The notes: generated from the sequence alone by a model not told the origin. A stretch of DNA of 64,000 nucleotides from Plesiocystis pacifica SIR-1 (GCF_000170895.1 NZ_ABCS01000021.1:1-64000), one strand, 5' to 3'; shown: positions 16,801 to 26,352, counted from the stretch's first letter. Numbers and translations are program-made.

Positions 16801-17948
16801 GACGCCGCGAGGGCCGAGGCGATCGCGATCTGCAGCGTCGCGTGGATGGTCGTGTCGCCGAGATCGAGGCCGAGCCCGACGAGGGTCTGCGCGACGGCGG
16901 GTTGGATGCCGGTCAGGATCGTCTGGGCTCCGATCAAGCGCAGCGCTCGCGCGGTCCGGATCAACGAGCCGGCGACCATCGTGTCGACCGAGGTCAGGCC
17001 CGTGATGTCGAGGATCACGACGCGGGCGCCGCTCGACTGGACCCCGTCGAGGGCGACCTGCATGATCTGCTCGGCCCGCTCCCCGTCCATCTGCCCGATC
17101 AGCGGCATGACGACGATCTCGCGGGTGATCGGGATGAAGGGCGTGGCCATGGCCTGGAGGGCGTCCGACAGGCGCTGGGTCCGTTCGCGCAGCTCGGCCT
17201 CGAGCTGCTTGGCGCCGCTGATGTCGCGGATGATCGTGCCGACGCCCCGGACCCCGCCCGACGCGTCGCGTAGACCCACGACCACCTGGCTGATCGGGAG
17301 CACCGTGCCGTCGCGGCGGAGCAGCTCGCCCTCGCTGCTCCACACGCCTCGCTCGAGGGCGTGGGGGATGCCCTCCTCGGCGAGGCGGCGCATGTACCTG
17401 GGCGGGTGGAGGTTGGTGACCGGGGCGTTGGCGATGTCCTCGCCCTCGCCCCAGCCGAGCATCCGCCGCCCCGCCCGGTTCATGTAGAGGACGCGCTTGT
17501 CTGGGGTCGCGAGGCCGACGAGATCCGTGGTCGCCTCCATCAGGTCGCGCAGACCCTTGAGCTCGGCGAGGGCCTCCTCGAGCTTTCGCTGGGCCTCGTA
17601 CTGCTCGGTGATGTCGTGGGCCGAGGCGTAGACCAAGCGCGCGGAGGGGTCCGTGTCTGGGTCGACGCTCGAGATCCAGGCGATCCACTTGTACGAGCCG
17701 TCCTTGCAAGCGTAGCGGTTGACGAAGTGGGTGAGGTCGCTGCCCTGGGCGAGGGTTTGGGTCGCCTCGAGGGTCGCGGCGCGGTCGTCGGGGTGCACGA
17801 ACTCGACGTAGGGTTTGGCGAGGAGCTCCTCGCGGGTCCAGCCCAGCACGCGCTCCCAGCCCTTCGACAGGTGCAAGAACATGCCGGTGTTGGGGTCGGC
17901 CGTGGCGATCAGCCCTTTCCAGGTGTCGAGAAAGCCCTGGGTGTCCAT
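16797..17948 (-). CDS. PAS-PAS-STAS signalling protein, RsbR-like
   Basis: The 383-residue protein starts at the ATG at 17948; longer frames upstream have shadow-like composition. It contains two PAS domains (residues about 10-125 with GWTREELLAKPYVEFVHPDDR, and about 140-255 with GWGEGEDIANAPV), each followed by a PAC-like segment. A short coiled linker leads to a STAS domain (about 265-380) with LDITGLTSVDTM and GIQPAVAQTLVGLGLDL. These match the RsbR phosphosite regions. It is a likely cytoplasmic sensor feeding a stressosome-like partner switch. No kinase partner is adjacent. Together with 3806-4894, the window encodes two such sensors with different input domains. Confidence 0.85.
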   Translation of the reverse strand: MDTQGFLDTWKGLIATADPNTGMFLHLSKGWERVLGWTREELLAKPYVEFVHPDDRAATLEATQTLAQGSDLTHFVNRYACKDGSYKWIAWISSVDPDTDPSARLVYASAHDITEQYEAQRKLEEALAELKGLRDLMEATTDLVGLATPDKRVLYMNRAGRRMLGWGEGEDIANAPVTNLHPPRYMRRLAEEGIPHALERGVWSSEGELLRRDGTVLPISQVVVGLRDASGGVRGVGTIIRDISGAKQLEAELRERTQRLSDALQAMATPFIPITREIVVMPLIGQMDGERAEQIMQVALDGVQSSGARVVILDITGLTSVDTMVAGSLIRTARALRLIGAQTILTGIQPAVAQTLVGLGLDLGDTTIHATLQIAIASALAAS

Positions 17949-18133
17949 CGCTGGAATTGTCCCGTATTGGTCAGGCCCGCGTCCGTGATTCTGAAGGTGT
18001 CTACGAAACTGTGTTTGCGCGGTGGGCGCGCGGGCGTGTGGCGCTGCTTGGCCCGACGCCTCCCCAACCCACTGTGGCTTTCGCCACGCCTCGCCCTCGG
18101 GCCTCAGCTCCACCCGGCGGCGTGGGTCCAGCT

Positions 18134-19360
18134 CTAGCCTGCGCTCGGGGGGAGCTGGGCGAGGAGGTCGGCGTAGTGCTTGGCGCGGGCGAGGTCTCCG
18201 GCGTGCTCTTCGAGCTGTTGGAAGGCCGTGAGCACCCGGCGGACCTGGGCGGTGTCGGGGAGGTCGGTGATGCTCGGGGTGGGCCAGCCGAGGGCGACGA
18301 GGGCCTGGGAGAGGTGGGCGCGGGCCTGCCGGAGGTTGCCGTCGTCGAGCTCGACGTCGCTGAGGCGGATCAGGCTGTTGATCTGCTCGGGGATGAGCGC
18401 CGTGGCGGAGGGGTCGTGTTCGAGGGCGGCCTCGAGGATGCCCAGGGCCTCCTCGAGCCGGGCGCGGGCGCGGTCCAAGGCGCCACGTTTGAAGGCGACG
18501 GAGGCGATGAGCCGTAGGGCGAGCGCGAGCTGTGCTGGACCTTCGCTCATGGACAGCGCCCGCTCGAAGTGCTGCGTTGCGCGCTCGAGGTTGTCGGCGG
18601 ACAGCTCGATCGTCCCGAGTCGAATCTCGAGCCCACGGGACTCGCCAAGGAGCGAGCGGACTTCATCACCGGTCCGTCGGGCGGTGGGAAGGTCGCCTCG
18701 GGACAAGGCGTCGAACATGGCCTCCGACGCCGCCAGGAAGTCGACGCGCCTCGGGTCTCCGGCCGCGAGCTGGTAGATGCGTGCCCACTCTTGTTCGCGT
18801 GGGGACGGTGCTCCGAGGGGGTGAGCGGAGCGTGATACGGGCGCCATGGGGACGGCCTCCCGCATCCCCCACCGCGGCACGGGCAGGTCGGCCGTGAAGC
18901 TGCGGATCGTCCACAGGTCGGGGGCGTCGACGAAGACCTGGCCGCGCAGCGACAAGGGCAGCACCAGGACGATCGGCAGCCTCAGCTCGTGCTCGAGCTT
19001 GCTGCGCGCTTCGTTGAGCCCGCGCAGCAACGCTGTCATCGCCTCGTCCCACCCTGGCCCGCCGCTGCCGCGCCACAGCTCGACCCAGATGGCGCCGACC
19101 CCTCGAGCTGGCGCCGTCTCCAACACGGGCCCGAGCCCTCGCAGCTCCTCGACCGTCGTCGGCACGTGCTCGCCCAACACCTCCCCGCGCTCGCGCATCA
19201 ACGCGGCGACGCGTCCTTTCAAGAAGTCCACCGCCCACGGATGCGTGGCAAACAACACCGACAGCGCCAGCCCCTCGGGCCAGTCGATGTGCGGCTCGAG
19301 CTCGAGCCACAGCGCCTCGAGGGTCGGGTCCGTCTTCGCGGGCTCGGCGGGCGCGCTCAC
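18134..19360 (-). CDS. TPR protein with NTPase-associated N-terminal domain; partner of the adjacent NTPase
   Basis: The 408-residue product starts at a GTG overlapping the NTPase stop (GTGA, 19360-19357), so the two are translationally coupled. The N-terminal 150 residues include IWVELWRGSGGPGWDEAMTALLRGLNEARSKL and PIVLVLPLSLRG...APDLWTIRS. This recurring module is often attached to or beside STAND/AAA-type NTPases in predicted conflict systems. The C-terminal half (about 210-400) has tetratricopeptide-like helices (ATQHFERALSMSEGPAQLALALRLIASVAFKRGAL). I see no nuclease, TIR or protease domain. Its role is probably to sense or scaffold for the NTPase; this is inference. Confidence 0.7.
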   Translation of the reverse strand: MSAPAEPAKTDPTLEALWLELEPHIDWPEGLALSVLFATHPWAVDFLKGRVAALMRERGEVLGEHVPTTVEELRGLGPVLETAPARGVGAIWVELWRGSGGPGWDEAMTALLRGLNEARSKLEHELRLPIVLVLPLSLRGQVFVDAPDLWTIRSFTADLPVPRWGMREAVPMAPVSRSAHPLGAPSPREQEWARIYQLAAGDPRRVDFLAASEAMFDALSRGDLPTARRTGDEVRSLLGESRGLEIRLGTIELSADNLERATQHFERALSMSEGPAQLALALRLIASVAFKRGALDRARARLEEALGILEAALEHDPSATALIPEQINSLIRLSDVELDDGNLRQARAHLSQALVALGWPTPSITDLPDTAQVRRVLTAFQQLEEHAGDLARAKHYADLLAQLPPSAG

Positions 19361-20715
19361 GCCAGGCCGAGCTCCTCGCGCAGCAGCGGGTGCACGGCGT
19401 ACCAGTCGTCGCCGTTGCGGTACTGCAGCACGTACTTGCCCTGCTGCAGCCGGGCAAACTCGGGCAGCTGATCCAGGCTCGGCAGGCAGGGTCGGTGGCT
19501 GTGCTCGATCTTCGCCAGCCACGCCCGGTCGTCGTCGGCGATGGGCAGCATGTCGCGGCGCACGGCGTCCTCGGCCGCCTCGAGCACGGCGTGGGCGTGG
19601 TCCGTGCCGCGCCGGGCGATGCCGGTGATCGCCAGCCGCAGCATGCGGAAGTAGTCGCGCAGATCCCCGCCGGAGCGCTCGGCGAGGCGGCGCAGCTGGG
19701 CCTCGGTGAAGAACTCGGCGCGCCATTTGTAGCGGCGGTCGACGATCTCGACGAGCTTGCCCACGCCCTCGGCGGAGCTCACCGGCGGCTGGCCCTCGGC
19801 GGGCCGGCCCTCGTAGACGTGCACGCTCGGCAGGGCGTAGATGCGCCCGCCGGCGTAGAGCGAGCCCAGGCCCCCGGCGAGGGCCTGGAGGTAGGGCGGC
19901 ACGGTGTAGACCGCGCTCAGCCCGACGAAGCGCAGCAGCTCGGCGTTGGAGGCGAACAGCTGCTCGGCGCTGTGGAACACGGCGCGGACCTCCTTGGGCG
20001 TGCCGTTGCCGCGCAGCCGCTCGACGGAGTCGACGATCATCACGACCTTGCGGTCGGGATCGCCCCGGCGCGCGCGCACGAGCTCGACGACCTCCAGGGC
20101 GAAGCCGCGGGCCTCGTCGACGAGCACCTGCACGTGGCTGCGGGTGCGCTTTTGCAGCTCTGCTTTGAAGCTGGGCGTGTGGACCAGGGCCGCTCGCAGG
20201 CCTGCGGGCCCGGCGGGCAGGCTCAGGCCCTCGAACTCGACCCCGGACTTCAGGAAGGACCAGGTCCGCTCGAAGAAGGTGGGCTTGCCGACCTCGCCCC
20301 CGAGGGTGCCGGGGAAGCGCTGGTTGACCTTCTCGGACAGGGCCCCGAGCACGCTGATGAGAAAGTCCGTGACCTCGACGCGCTGGGTGAGCATGAGGTA
20401 GCGCGAGAGGTCGACGTAGAAGACCTCGCAGCCGTAGCCGTCGAGGAGCTTGGCCAGGCGCATGAGCTCGGTGGTCTTGCCGGTGCCGCGGTTGCCGGTG
20501 AACAGGTAGGCCCCGGCGCTGAGCGAAAAGTCGATCTGGTCGGCGAGCTCGACCACGGGGTCGAGGCTGGGATCGACGCCGTGGATGGCCTCGACGTAGA
20601 GCCCCTCGGGCTGGGCGTCCTTGGCCGCGACGAGCTGATCGAGGCCGAAGGTGATCGGCTTGTCGAAGTCGAGGTGGTTGTAGAAGGCCTTGGCTTTGGA
20701 GCGCAGCTCGCTCAT
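19357..20715 (-). CDS. P-loop NTPase (STAND/AAA-like), first gene of a two-gene unit
   Basis: The 452-residue protein has Walker A GNRGTGKTTEL (about residues 74-84) and Walker B VVMIVDSVERL (about 224-234). A following sensor-like segment is LRFVGLSAVYTVPPYLQ, and a winged-helix-like C-terminus ends HPLLREELGLA. The N-terminus (MSELRSKAKAFYNHLDFDKPI) reads as a short cap. The architecture resembles regulatory NTPases that switch on oligomerisation. The next gene overlaps by 4 bases. The unit is divergent from the OmpA-like pair with a 38-base spacer. A defence or intracellular surveillance role is suggested by the family resemblance but not shown. Confidence 0.75.
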   Translation of the reverse strand: MSELRSKAKAFYNHLDFDKPITFGLDQLVAAKDAQPEGLYVEAIHGVDPSLDPVVELADQIDFSLSAGAYLFTGNRGTGKTTELMRLAKLLDGYGCEVFYVDLSRYLMLTQRVEVTDFLISVLGALSEKVNQRFPGTLGGEVGKPTFFERTWSFLKSGVEFEGLSLPAGPAGLRAALVHTPSFKAELQKRTRSHVQVLVDEARGFALEVVELVRARRGDPDRKVVMIVDSVERLRGNGTPKEVRAVFHSAEQLFASNAELLRFVGLSAVYTVPPYLQALAGGLGSLYAGGRIYALPSVHVYEGRPAEGQPPVSSAEGVGKLVEIVDRRYKWRAEFFTEAQLRRLAERSGGDLRDYFRMLRLAITGIARRGTDHAHAVLEAAEDAVRRDMLPIADDDRAWLAKIEHSHRPCLPSLDQLPEFARLQQGKYVLQYRNGDDWYAVHPLLREELGLA

Positions 20716-20753
20716 GGGGTGCTCGCGGCCATCCTAGCAGTTACCATCGCGGC

Positions 20754-22571
20754 ATGAGGATCATCGGGGGCGCGGGGGTGCTGCTGGAAGAGCGCCTGGG
20801 GACGCAGCGCTGGTTGTGGTGGAGAGGCCCGCAGCTCGACGAGGCGCGCGCGCGTTGGGGGGCGCGGGCTCGCAGCCTCGAGGGGCCCGTCGCGGCGAGC
20901 GAGCTGGCGCGCTGGACTCGATCTAGACCGGAGCTCGGGGCGCGGGTGCGGGCCCACGTGGCGCGAGAGTGGGGCCCCTGGGCGGGGCGCGGGGCGGTCG
21001 AGGGGGCGCTGCGGCGGGGCAGCCTCGTGGTCGTCGAGGTCCGGGCGGCGCTGTCCGAGGGCGGCCACGCCCGGATCTTCGAGCTCGAGCTTCCTGCGCC
21101 GCCCGGGCCCGCGACGGACGACACGCCCATCGACGAGGGCCCAGGCCTGGCTCAGGCCGCTCCGCCGCCGACGCAGCTGCGCGTGCTCGATCGCTGGCAC
21201 CGGCCCGTGGAGGCGCTGACCCTGGCCTTGCCTTCGACCCCCGAGGCGGCCAGCGACATGGGCGGCGGCGTGGCCCTGGGCAGCGACGAGCAGGGGGCCT
21301 GCAGCGCGAGCCTGGTGACCGTCGAGGACGCTCGCTGGGCGCCGGAGCCCGCCGAGGACGAGGCGCCCCAAGAGCCCCCCGAGGGGATCGCCGTGCAGAC
21401 CCGGACGCTGCGACTGTCGGGAGCGAGCTGGGAGCCCGAGGCCGCCGTCGCGCTGCACCTCGCGCGGATGAACTGGCTGGTCCTCGAGCGGCCGGTGGTC
21501 GAGCGTCTGGTCCCGGCGCAGGCCCGCTCGGACCACGGCTCGGGGCTGAGCGTGCCGGGTCCGTGGACGCAGCTCGAGGGCGAGGACAACCCTCGCCACC
21601 CGCTCGCGCCCTTCGTCCACGGGCTGCGCCGCCTCCTCGACGAGCCCGGGGCGCAGCTGTTGGTCGTGGGTCACGCCAGCGCCGACGGCGGGGCCAAGGC
21701 GAATCAAGCCCTGAGCGAGGCCCGGGCCGCGGGCTTTCGCCATCTGCTCGAGGGCGCCCGGGAGGCCTGGGTCGAGCTGGCTCGGGACCACGGGAGCCTG
21801 CGCGACGTCGTCGCCTACCTCGACTACCTGGGCACCCGGCGGGCGTGGACCTGCGTGTGCGAGGAGCCCGTGGCCGAGCTGAGCGCCAAGCCCAGCCCGG
21901 CGTCCAAGGCGACGGTCTCGGCCTTCCAGAGCGACTACAACCAGCGCTTCGAAGCCAGCGAGGCCCTCGCGGTCGACGGCGTGTGCGGCGGGAAGACCCT
22001 CGGCGCGGTCTTCGACGTGCTCCGCGACGAGCTCGCGCGCTGGCTCGACAAGCTCGGCACGCACCCCGACGCCCTGCCCCGCGAGCGCATCGTCTATCTG
22101 GGACACGGGGCCGAGCTCGCGGGCCAGACCAAGGACGGCGAGGCCTCGGCCCACGAGGACGAGGCCGGCGACCGGGCCGTGGAGTTCCTGCTCTATTGGG
22201 GACTCGCGGCCGACGTGGACGAGGGCCTCGACGCCCCCGCCGTCTACACCAGCCCGGTCTTGCGCTGGCGCGAGTGGGCGTTGCCCGACGAGCCCGACGA
22301 GTGGACCACCGGGCCGTTCACCATCGTCTCCGACCTCACCCCGGAGGAGCCCGCCTTGCCCGAGACCTACCGCCTCGAGGGCGACGACGGGCTGCTCATC
22401 GAGCGCGTCCTGCCCGACGAGGGCGTGGTCGAGGCGGGCGAGCTGACCCTGCACTACGAGGCGCTGCCGACCCACCTGCGCTACACGCTGACGGTGATCG
22501 CCCACAGCGGGAACGAGAGCGTGATCTTCGCGGGGCTGCGCTACGGACAGCTGCACCCGAGCGCGCTCTAG
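20754..22571 (+). CDS. OmpA-like and peptidoglycan-binding-like protein
   Basis: The 605-residue protein lacks a signal peptide. An N-terminal region of about 250 residues is unassigned. The middle contains an OmpA-like core (LVVGHASADGGAKANQALSEARA, about 300-330). It then has a peptidoglycan-binding-like or helical module (ATVSAFQSDYNQRFEAS...LAVDGVCGGKTLGAVFDVL, about 383-425) and a second OmpA-like stretch (RIVYLGHGAE). The C-terminal 120 residues are beta-rich. Proteins of this build occur in myxobacteria, sometimes near contractile-injection or effector loci, but no VgrG, PAAR or sheath gene lies here. The following gene starts 10 bases later with a ribosome site overlapping this stop (TAGGAG). 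Confidence 0.65.
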   Translation: MRIIGGAGVLLEERLGTQRWLWWRGPQLDEARARWGARARSLEGPVAASELARWTRSRPELGARVRAHVAREWGPWAGRGAVEGALRRGSLVVVEVRAALSEGGHARIFELELPAPPGPATDDTPIDEGPGLAQAAPPPTQLRVLDRWHRPVEALTLALPSTPEAASDMGGGVALGSDEQGACSASLVTVEDARWAPEPAEDEAPQEPPEGIAVQTRTLRLSGASWEPEAAVALHLARMNWLVLERPVVERLVPAQARSDHGSGLSVPGPWTQLEGEDNPRHPLAPFVHGLRRLLDEPGAQLLVVGHASADGGAKANQALSEARAAGFRHLLEGAREAWVELARDHGSLRDVVAYLDYLGTRRAWTCVCEEPVAELSAKPSPASKATVSAFQSDYNQRFEASEALAVDGVCGGKTLGAVFDVLRDELARWLDKLGTHPDALPRERIVYLGHGAELAGQTKDGEASAHEDEAGDRAVEFLLYWGLAADVDEGLDAPAVYTSPVLRWREWALPDEPDEWTTGPFTIVSDLTPEEPALPETYRLEGDDGLLIERVLPDEGVVEAGELTLHYEALPTHLRYTLTVIAHSGNESVIFAGLRYGQLHPSAL

Positions 22572-22580
22572 GAGTTCGCA

Positions 22581-24839
22581 ATGGCCAAACCCAAGCACCA
22601 CCCACAGGCCCGAACGAGCCACGAGGCCAAGCCCGAGATCCCGCGCGGGGGCTACTCGGCGAGCACGCCGATCCACCCAAAGTGCCGCGTGGGCGACGAT
22701 GGGCGCTCGCCAGAGGAGCGGGTGGACCTGCGGGTCACGCCGAACTTGACGGGGCAGTGGCGCGACACGAAGGACCGCTACCACCTGTTCATCAACCAGG
22801 CCGGGGAGCACATCGAGTTCATCTTGGCGCTGGTCGAGAGCAACTCGACCACGCCCTGGTCCAAGGACGACGACGACGCCTTTCGCTACCAAAACCGGGT
22901 GTTTCGCTACGGGGGAGACCGCATCGACGCGCAGACCAACGAGTACGCGCTCTACATCACCCAGGCGGTCCTCGACGACAAGAGCTTGGCGTGTGGGAGC
23001 CTGCGGGCCATCGCCCACGGCGGCTCCGCACAGGTTCAGCTCGAGCTCGACTACTCGGGGATCGCGGCGCCGGACGTCGAGGGGGAGATGAAGCTCGCCC
23101 GCCTCGCCCCGGTGATGTCGAGCACGGCCAAGCAGATCGGCGACGCCCCGAACCTGCTCGACAACTACATCGGCTACCAGCTGGGCTGGGTGCTGCCCGG
23201 CGTGCGCACGGATCAATGGTTCCCGCTGACGCCGACCCAGCGCGAGCGCCTGAAGGAGTGGATCTTCGAGGCCGAGGTGCGGGTCGATCCGGACAGCTAC
23301 CTGATGCTCGAGTCGGGGGGGAAGATGTTCGATCTGCGCGCCCTGTTGCAGCACTACTGCGCGGTGCTCGGTGAGCGGAGCAAGTGGCTGGACGTCGAGA
23401 AGCTGCTCCATCGTCAGCACCTCGAGAACATCGGCGCGGCCGTCGACGCGCTCGTGCGCGTGGCGGCTGACACCGCGCGTGAGACCCCCAGCTCGAAGGG
23501 GGGCATCGATCATCACCAGCTCGGGTGGTGGCGGGTCGGGACCCTGGAGGCGCTGAACGACGAGCGGATCGACGTCGACCCCATCGCCCAGCGGACCTGC
23601 CTGACGCACCTGCAAGCGATGGTTGATCAGGTCGGCAGCGAGCGGGACAGCGAGAACCTGAGGCGATGGCTGGGGCTCCAGCGCGTGGGCGGCTACAAAT
23701 ACGAGCTGAAGGTCGGCATCTTTGGGCTGGGCAAGGACTGGCACGCCGCCGAGCAAGACATGGGCGAGACCGTCGACAAGATCGGGGAGGAGGTCGTCGA
23801 TGGCGGAAAGGAGGCGGTCGAGGGGGTGATCGAGGAGGGCCAGACCCGCGCGATGAAGAAGCTCCGCAAGTGGCGCAAGCGCCTTCCCTTCGCCGGGATG
23901 GCGGGCGTGTTTGGGGTGTCGAGCATGGGCCCGCAGCCCTTCCAGGCCCTGTACGCGTTCGTGAGCGTTGGCGTGGGCTGGTCGCTCTCGGACAAGCACG
24001 GCTCGACCATCCCGACGACCGACGGCAAGGCGCCCAACACCTCGGGAATGGCCTGGCGGCCGGAGCACCTCCAGGGCTGGGTGACCATGGCCTTCGGGGA
24101 CGCGGCCCTGCACTTCGACGAGCACGGGAAGGGGGCGTCGGGCGGGGTGGTCTCGTTCGCGGGGAGGGCGGGCGCGGCCAAGCCCCCCGGGAATCTGAGC
24201 TTTGGGCTCGCAGAGTGGACCTCGGAGGAGAAGAAGAAGTGGGTCCCTTCGAACAGCGCGGCGGTCGAGGGCAAGCTCCACCGTGGCTACGCGGAGCTCA
24301 TCTCTTGGAACGGGGGCGACGTCGACCTGGTCGAGGGGCCCTTTCCCCAGGAGCGGACCTACGACTCGGCGCTCGAGGGGACGAAGCTGCACTTTTGTGT
24401 CAACAGCGCGAAGCTGCACCCGGTGGCGATGGAGGCCCTGGAGGTCATGGCGGCGTGCGAGCTGCCGGCGCTGACGCATCCGGAGGTCACGATGAAGCTG
24501 GTCGGGTACGCCGATCAGCCCCACGGCGAGGGCCCGAACATGGTGCTGTCGCGGAATCGGGCGATCAGCGTGTTCAACTACCTCAAGAACCTGCTCGGCC
24601 CTGCTCTTCCCATCGACGACATCGTCGTGGAGGCGAGTGAGGAGGACGATCGAGCGAGGTTTGATGCCGAAAAGAAAATTTGGATGCCGAAAGCGCCGCC
24701 GACGATCGAGGCGAAAGGGGAGCAGCCTGCCAAGGATGCAGGGGGGACTGAGGAGTATGATTTGGCGTTTCGCCGAGTGCAGCTGTCCATCGATGGGCGC
24801 TATTTGATCAGCCTGGGGCGTCGCTCAGAGACTGGTTGA
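22581..24839 (+). CDS. Large protein with C-terminal OmpA-like domain, function unknown
   Basis: The 752-residue product begins MAKPKHHPQARTSHE without a signal peptide. Residues about 40-160 form a beta-rich module (YHLFINQAGEHIEFILALVES). Residues about 180-420 are mostly helical. A Gly-rich segment near 435-470 (FAGMAGVFGVSSMGP...SVGVGWSLSDKHG) could insert in or contact a membrane. The C-terminus (about 600-740) is OmpA-like, with KLHFCVNSAKLHPVAMEALE and VGYADQPHGEG...VLSRNRAISVFNYL. It is cotranscribed with the preceding OmpA-like gene. A polymorphic or secreted-effector-like role is conceivable from the modular build, but I find no toxin motif. Confidence 0.65.
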   Translation: MAKPKHHPQARTSHEAKPEIPRGGYSASTPIHPKCRVGDDGRSPEERVDLRVTPNLTGQWRDTKDRYHLFINQAGEHIEFILALVESNSTTPWSKDDDDAFRYQNRVFRYGGDRIDAQTNEYALYITQAVLDDKSLACGSLRAIAHGGSAQVQLELDYSGIAAPDVEGEMKLARLAPVMSSTAKQIGDAPNLLDNYIGYQLGWVLPGVRTDQWFPLTPTQRERLKEWIFEAEVRVDPDSYLMLESGGKMFDLRALLQHYCAVLGERSKWLDVEKLLHRQHLENIGAAVDALVRVAADTARETPSSKGGIDHHQLGWWRVGTLEALNDERIDVDPIAQRTCLTHLQAMVDQVGSERDSENLRRWLGLQRVGGYKYELKVGIFGLGKDWHAAEQDMGETVDKIGEEVVDGGKEAVEGVIEEGQTRAMKKLRKWRKRLPFAGMAGVFGVSSMGPQPFQALYAFVSVGVGWSLSDKHGSTIPTTDGKAPNTSGMAWRPEHLQGWVTMAFGDAALHFDEHGKGASGGVVSFAGRAGAAKPPGNLSFGLAEWTSEEKKKWVPSNSAAVEGKLHRGYAELISWNGGDVDLVEGPFPQERTYDSALEGTKLHFCVNSAKLHPVAMEALEVMAACELPALTHPEVTMKLVGYADQPHGEGPNMVLSRNRAISVFNYLKNLLGPALPIDDIVVEASEEDDRARFDAEKKIWMPKAPPTIEAKGEQPAKDAGGTEEYDLAFRRVQLSIDGRYLISLGRRSETG

Positions 24840-24845
24840 GCTCGC

Positions 24846-26351
24846 TCAGTCCTTGACGAGAACTTCGACCAGCGCGTCCTGCTTGCCCTTGCGAACAACG
24901 GCAACGACGAGCCCCGTCGAGCTCACGGCCCCAGCGCGCCCCGTGAACTTGGCTCGAATCCCCGCCTTGGAGTCGACGAAGTCAAACCACAGCGGGTAGT
25001 GATGGGCTGTCTCGCAAGCGATGGCGAATACGGGGTGAAAGCCTTGGGTGCTGACAACAGGGCAGCGGTAATCGTCTCCGATCAGCCGACTGTGGCCGAC
25101 GTTGGCATCGAAGATGCTCCGTTGCCCCTTGACCTGATTTGCGCCGAGGAAATGTACTTCCTCCCCTTGATCGCTCCACTCGATGTAGAGGGGTCGGTAG
25201 TCGTCAGCGGGAAGCAGCTTGGAGGGGACTCGCGCGACGCCTTCGGGAGACCACACGGCGAGGAAGTCGAACTCGTTGGAGCAGCGAAGCTCGAGGCGGG
25301 GTGGGGACTCCGAGCGGACCCGACCCGAGACGAGGCCCTCGCGCTCGCCATCACACAGGGAGTCGAGGTCTTGGTGAACCCCAAGCTCCTCGTTGTAGAT
25401 TGTCTCGCCGCCCAGGGTGTAGCGCCAGCCATCGGACAGCAGCCTCCCCGGCCGTTTTCGACACTGGTAGCCCTCGCGGGTGAAGCTGACGACGTTGCAC
25501 TTGCTCCACTCGTCTCCCCCGCGGGGCGCGTGGACCTCGGCGAGGATGTCGCCGTTGTCGGGGTGCACCCAATCGAGGTCCCCGTGGCGTGGATCAAACT
25601 CGACGGGGAAGGGCTCCTCGGGGATCGGGGGCGGGCGTTTGGCGTGGTCGGGCCACAGATAGAGGTAGCGCTCCCCCTCGGCGTCTTGGGCGGAGACCCA
25701 CGCGAGCTTGCGGTCGGGGTGCAGGTGGATCCAGTAGTCCTCGGCGTAGCGCAGCTCGTCGCCGCCCTCGGGCACGGCGAGGGTCAGAGACTCGAGGGCA
25801 GAGTCGAGCAGGTAGGGCCGGTCGTCATCTTCGATCCACACGATGCCGAGCCCCGAGCGATCTTCGAGGTATCGGCCGTCGCGCATGCTCAGGACCACCT
25901 CGCCCGTGCGCACGTTGACGAGGCGGCTCTCGGTCAGCTTCCCCTCACCGATGTTCGACGGCCGCTCGCTGAAGTGGTTGACGATGACGTGCTCGGGCCC
26001 AAAAAAGCGTCCCTCGCCATAGCCGATGCCCAGGTACTTGCCGGTGTCGAGGGTCCGGCCGTAGCGCACGCGCTTGCGGGCGTAGCCGGGGCCCACGGGC
26101 ACGGGGTCGTAGACGACGTCGAGGACCCCGACCTCGGAGGTCGGGATGGGGGCCGCCTCCGGCAAGGACGCGCTCGGGGGCTCTGGCGGCGGTGAGGCCT
26201 CGGGGGCTGGAGCGGGCGCGTCCGCGTCCGCGCCCTCGTCAGACCGCGCGCGCCAGGCTTCGGGCAGCTCGCAGGCGCTGAGCGTCAGCGCGACAGCGAG
26301 CCACGGGGCAGCTCTACCAAGCTCGCGTCGTGGCGGCCTCACGTCGCTCAA
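24846..26351 (-). CDS. Hypothetical lipoprotein, possibly propeller-like
   Basis: The 501-residue protein has a lipobox (ALTLSAC) and then an Ala/Pro/Glu-rich linker. The body has repeated Trp/Asp-containing strands (GIVWIEDDDRPYLLDS, YWIHLHPDRKLAWVSAQDAEGERYLYLW, HGDLDWVHPDNGDILAEV) that suggest a propeller of the kind that reports values. Start is TTG at 26351, one base after the cysC stop; a GTG three codons later is equally plausible. It probably shares the cysC transcript. It ends 6 bases from the convergent OmpA-like gene. No function is evident. Confidence 0.65.
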   Translation of the reverse strand: MSDVRPPRRELGRAAPWLAVALTLSACELPEAWRARSDEGADADAPAPAPEASPPPEPPSASLPEAAPIPTSEVGVLDVVYDPVPVGPGYARKRVRYGRTLDTGKYLGIGYGEGRFFGPEHVIVNHFSERPSNIGEGKLTESRLVNVRTGEVVLSMRDGRYLEDRSGLGIVWIEDDDRPYLLDSALESLTLAVPEGGDELRYAEDYWIHLHPDRKLAWVSAQDAEGERYLYLWPDHAKRPPPIPEEPFPVEFDPRHGDLDWVHPDNGDILAEVHAPRGGDEWSKCNVVSFTREGYQCRKRPGRLLSDGWRYTLGGETIYNEELGVHQDLDSLCDGEREGLVSGRVRSESPPRLELRCSNEFDFLAVWSPEGVARVPSKLLPADDYRPLYIEWSDQGEEVHFLGANQVKGQRSIFDANVGHSRLIGDDYRCPVVSTQGFHPVFAIACETAHHYPLWFDFVDSKAGIRAKFTGRAGAVSSTGLVVAVVRKGKQDALVEVLVKD

Positions 26352-26352
26352 C

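Noticed and set aside
20712..24524. 1270-codon minus-strand frame
   Set aside because: It is antisense to two OmpA-like genes with recognisable domains and has biased Leu/Arg/Val/Gly composition.
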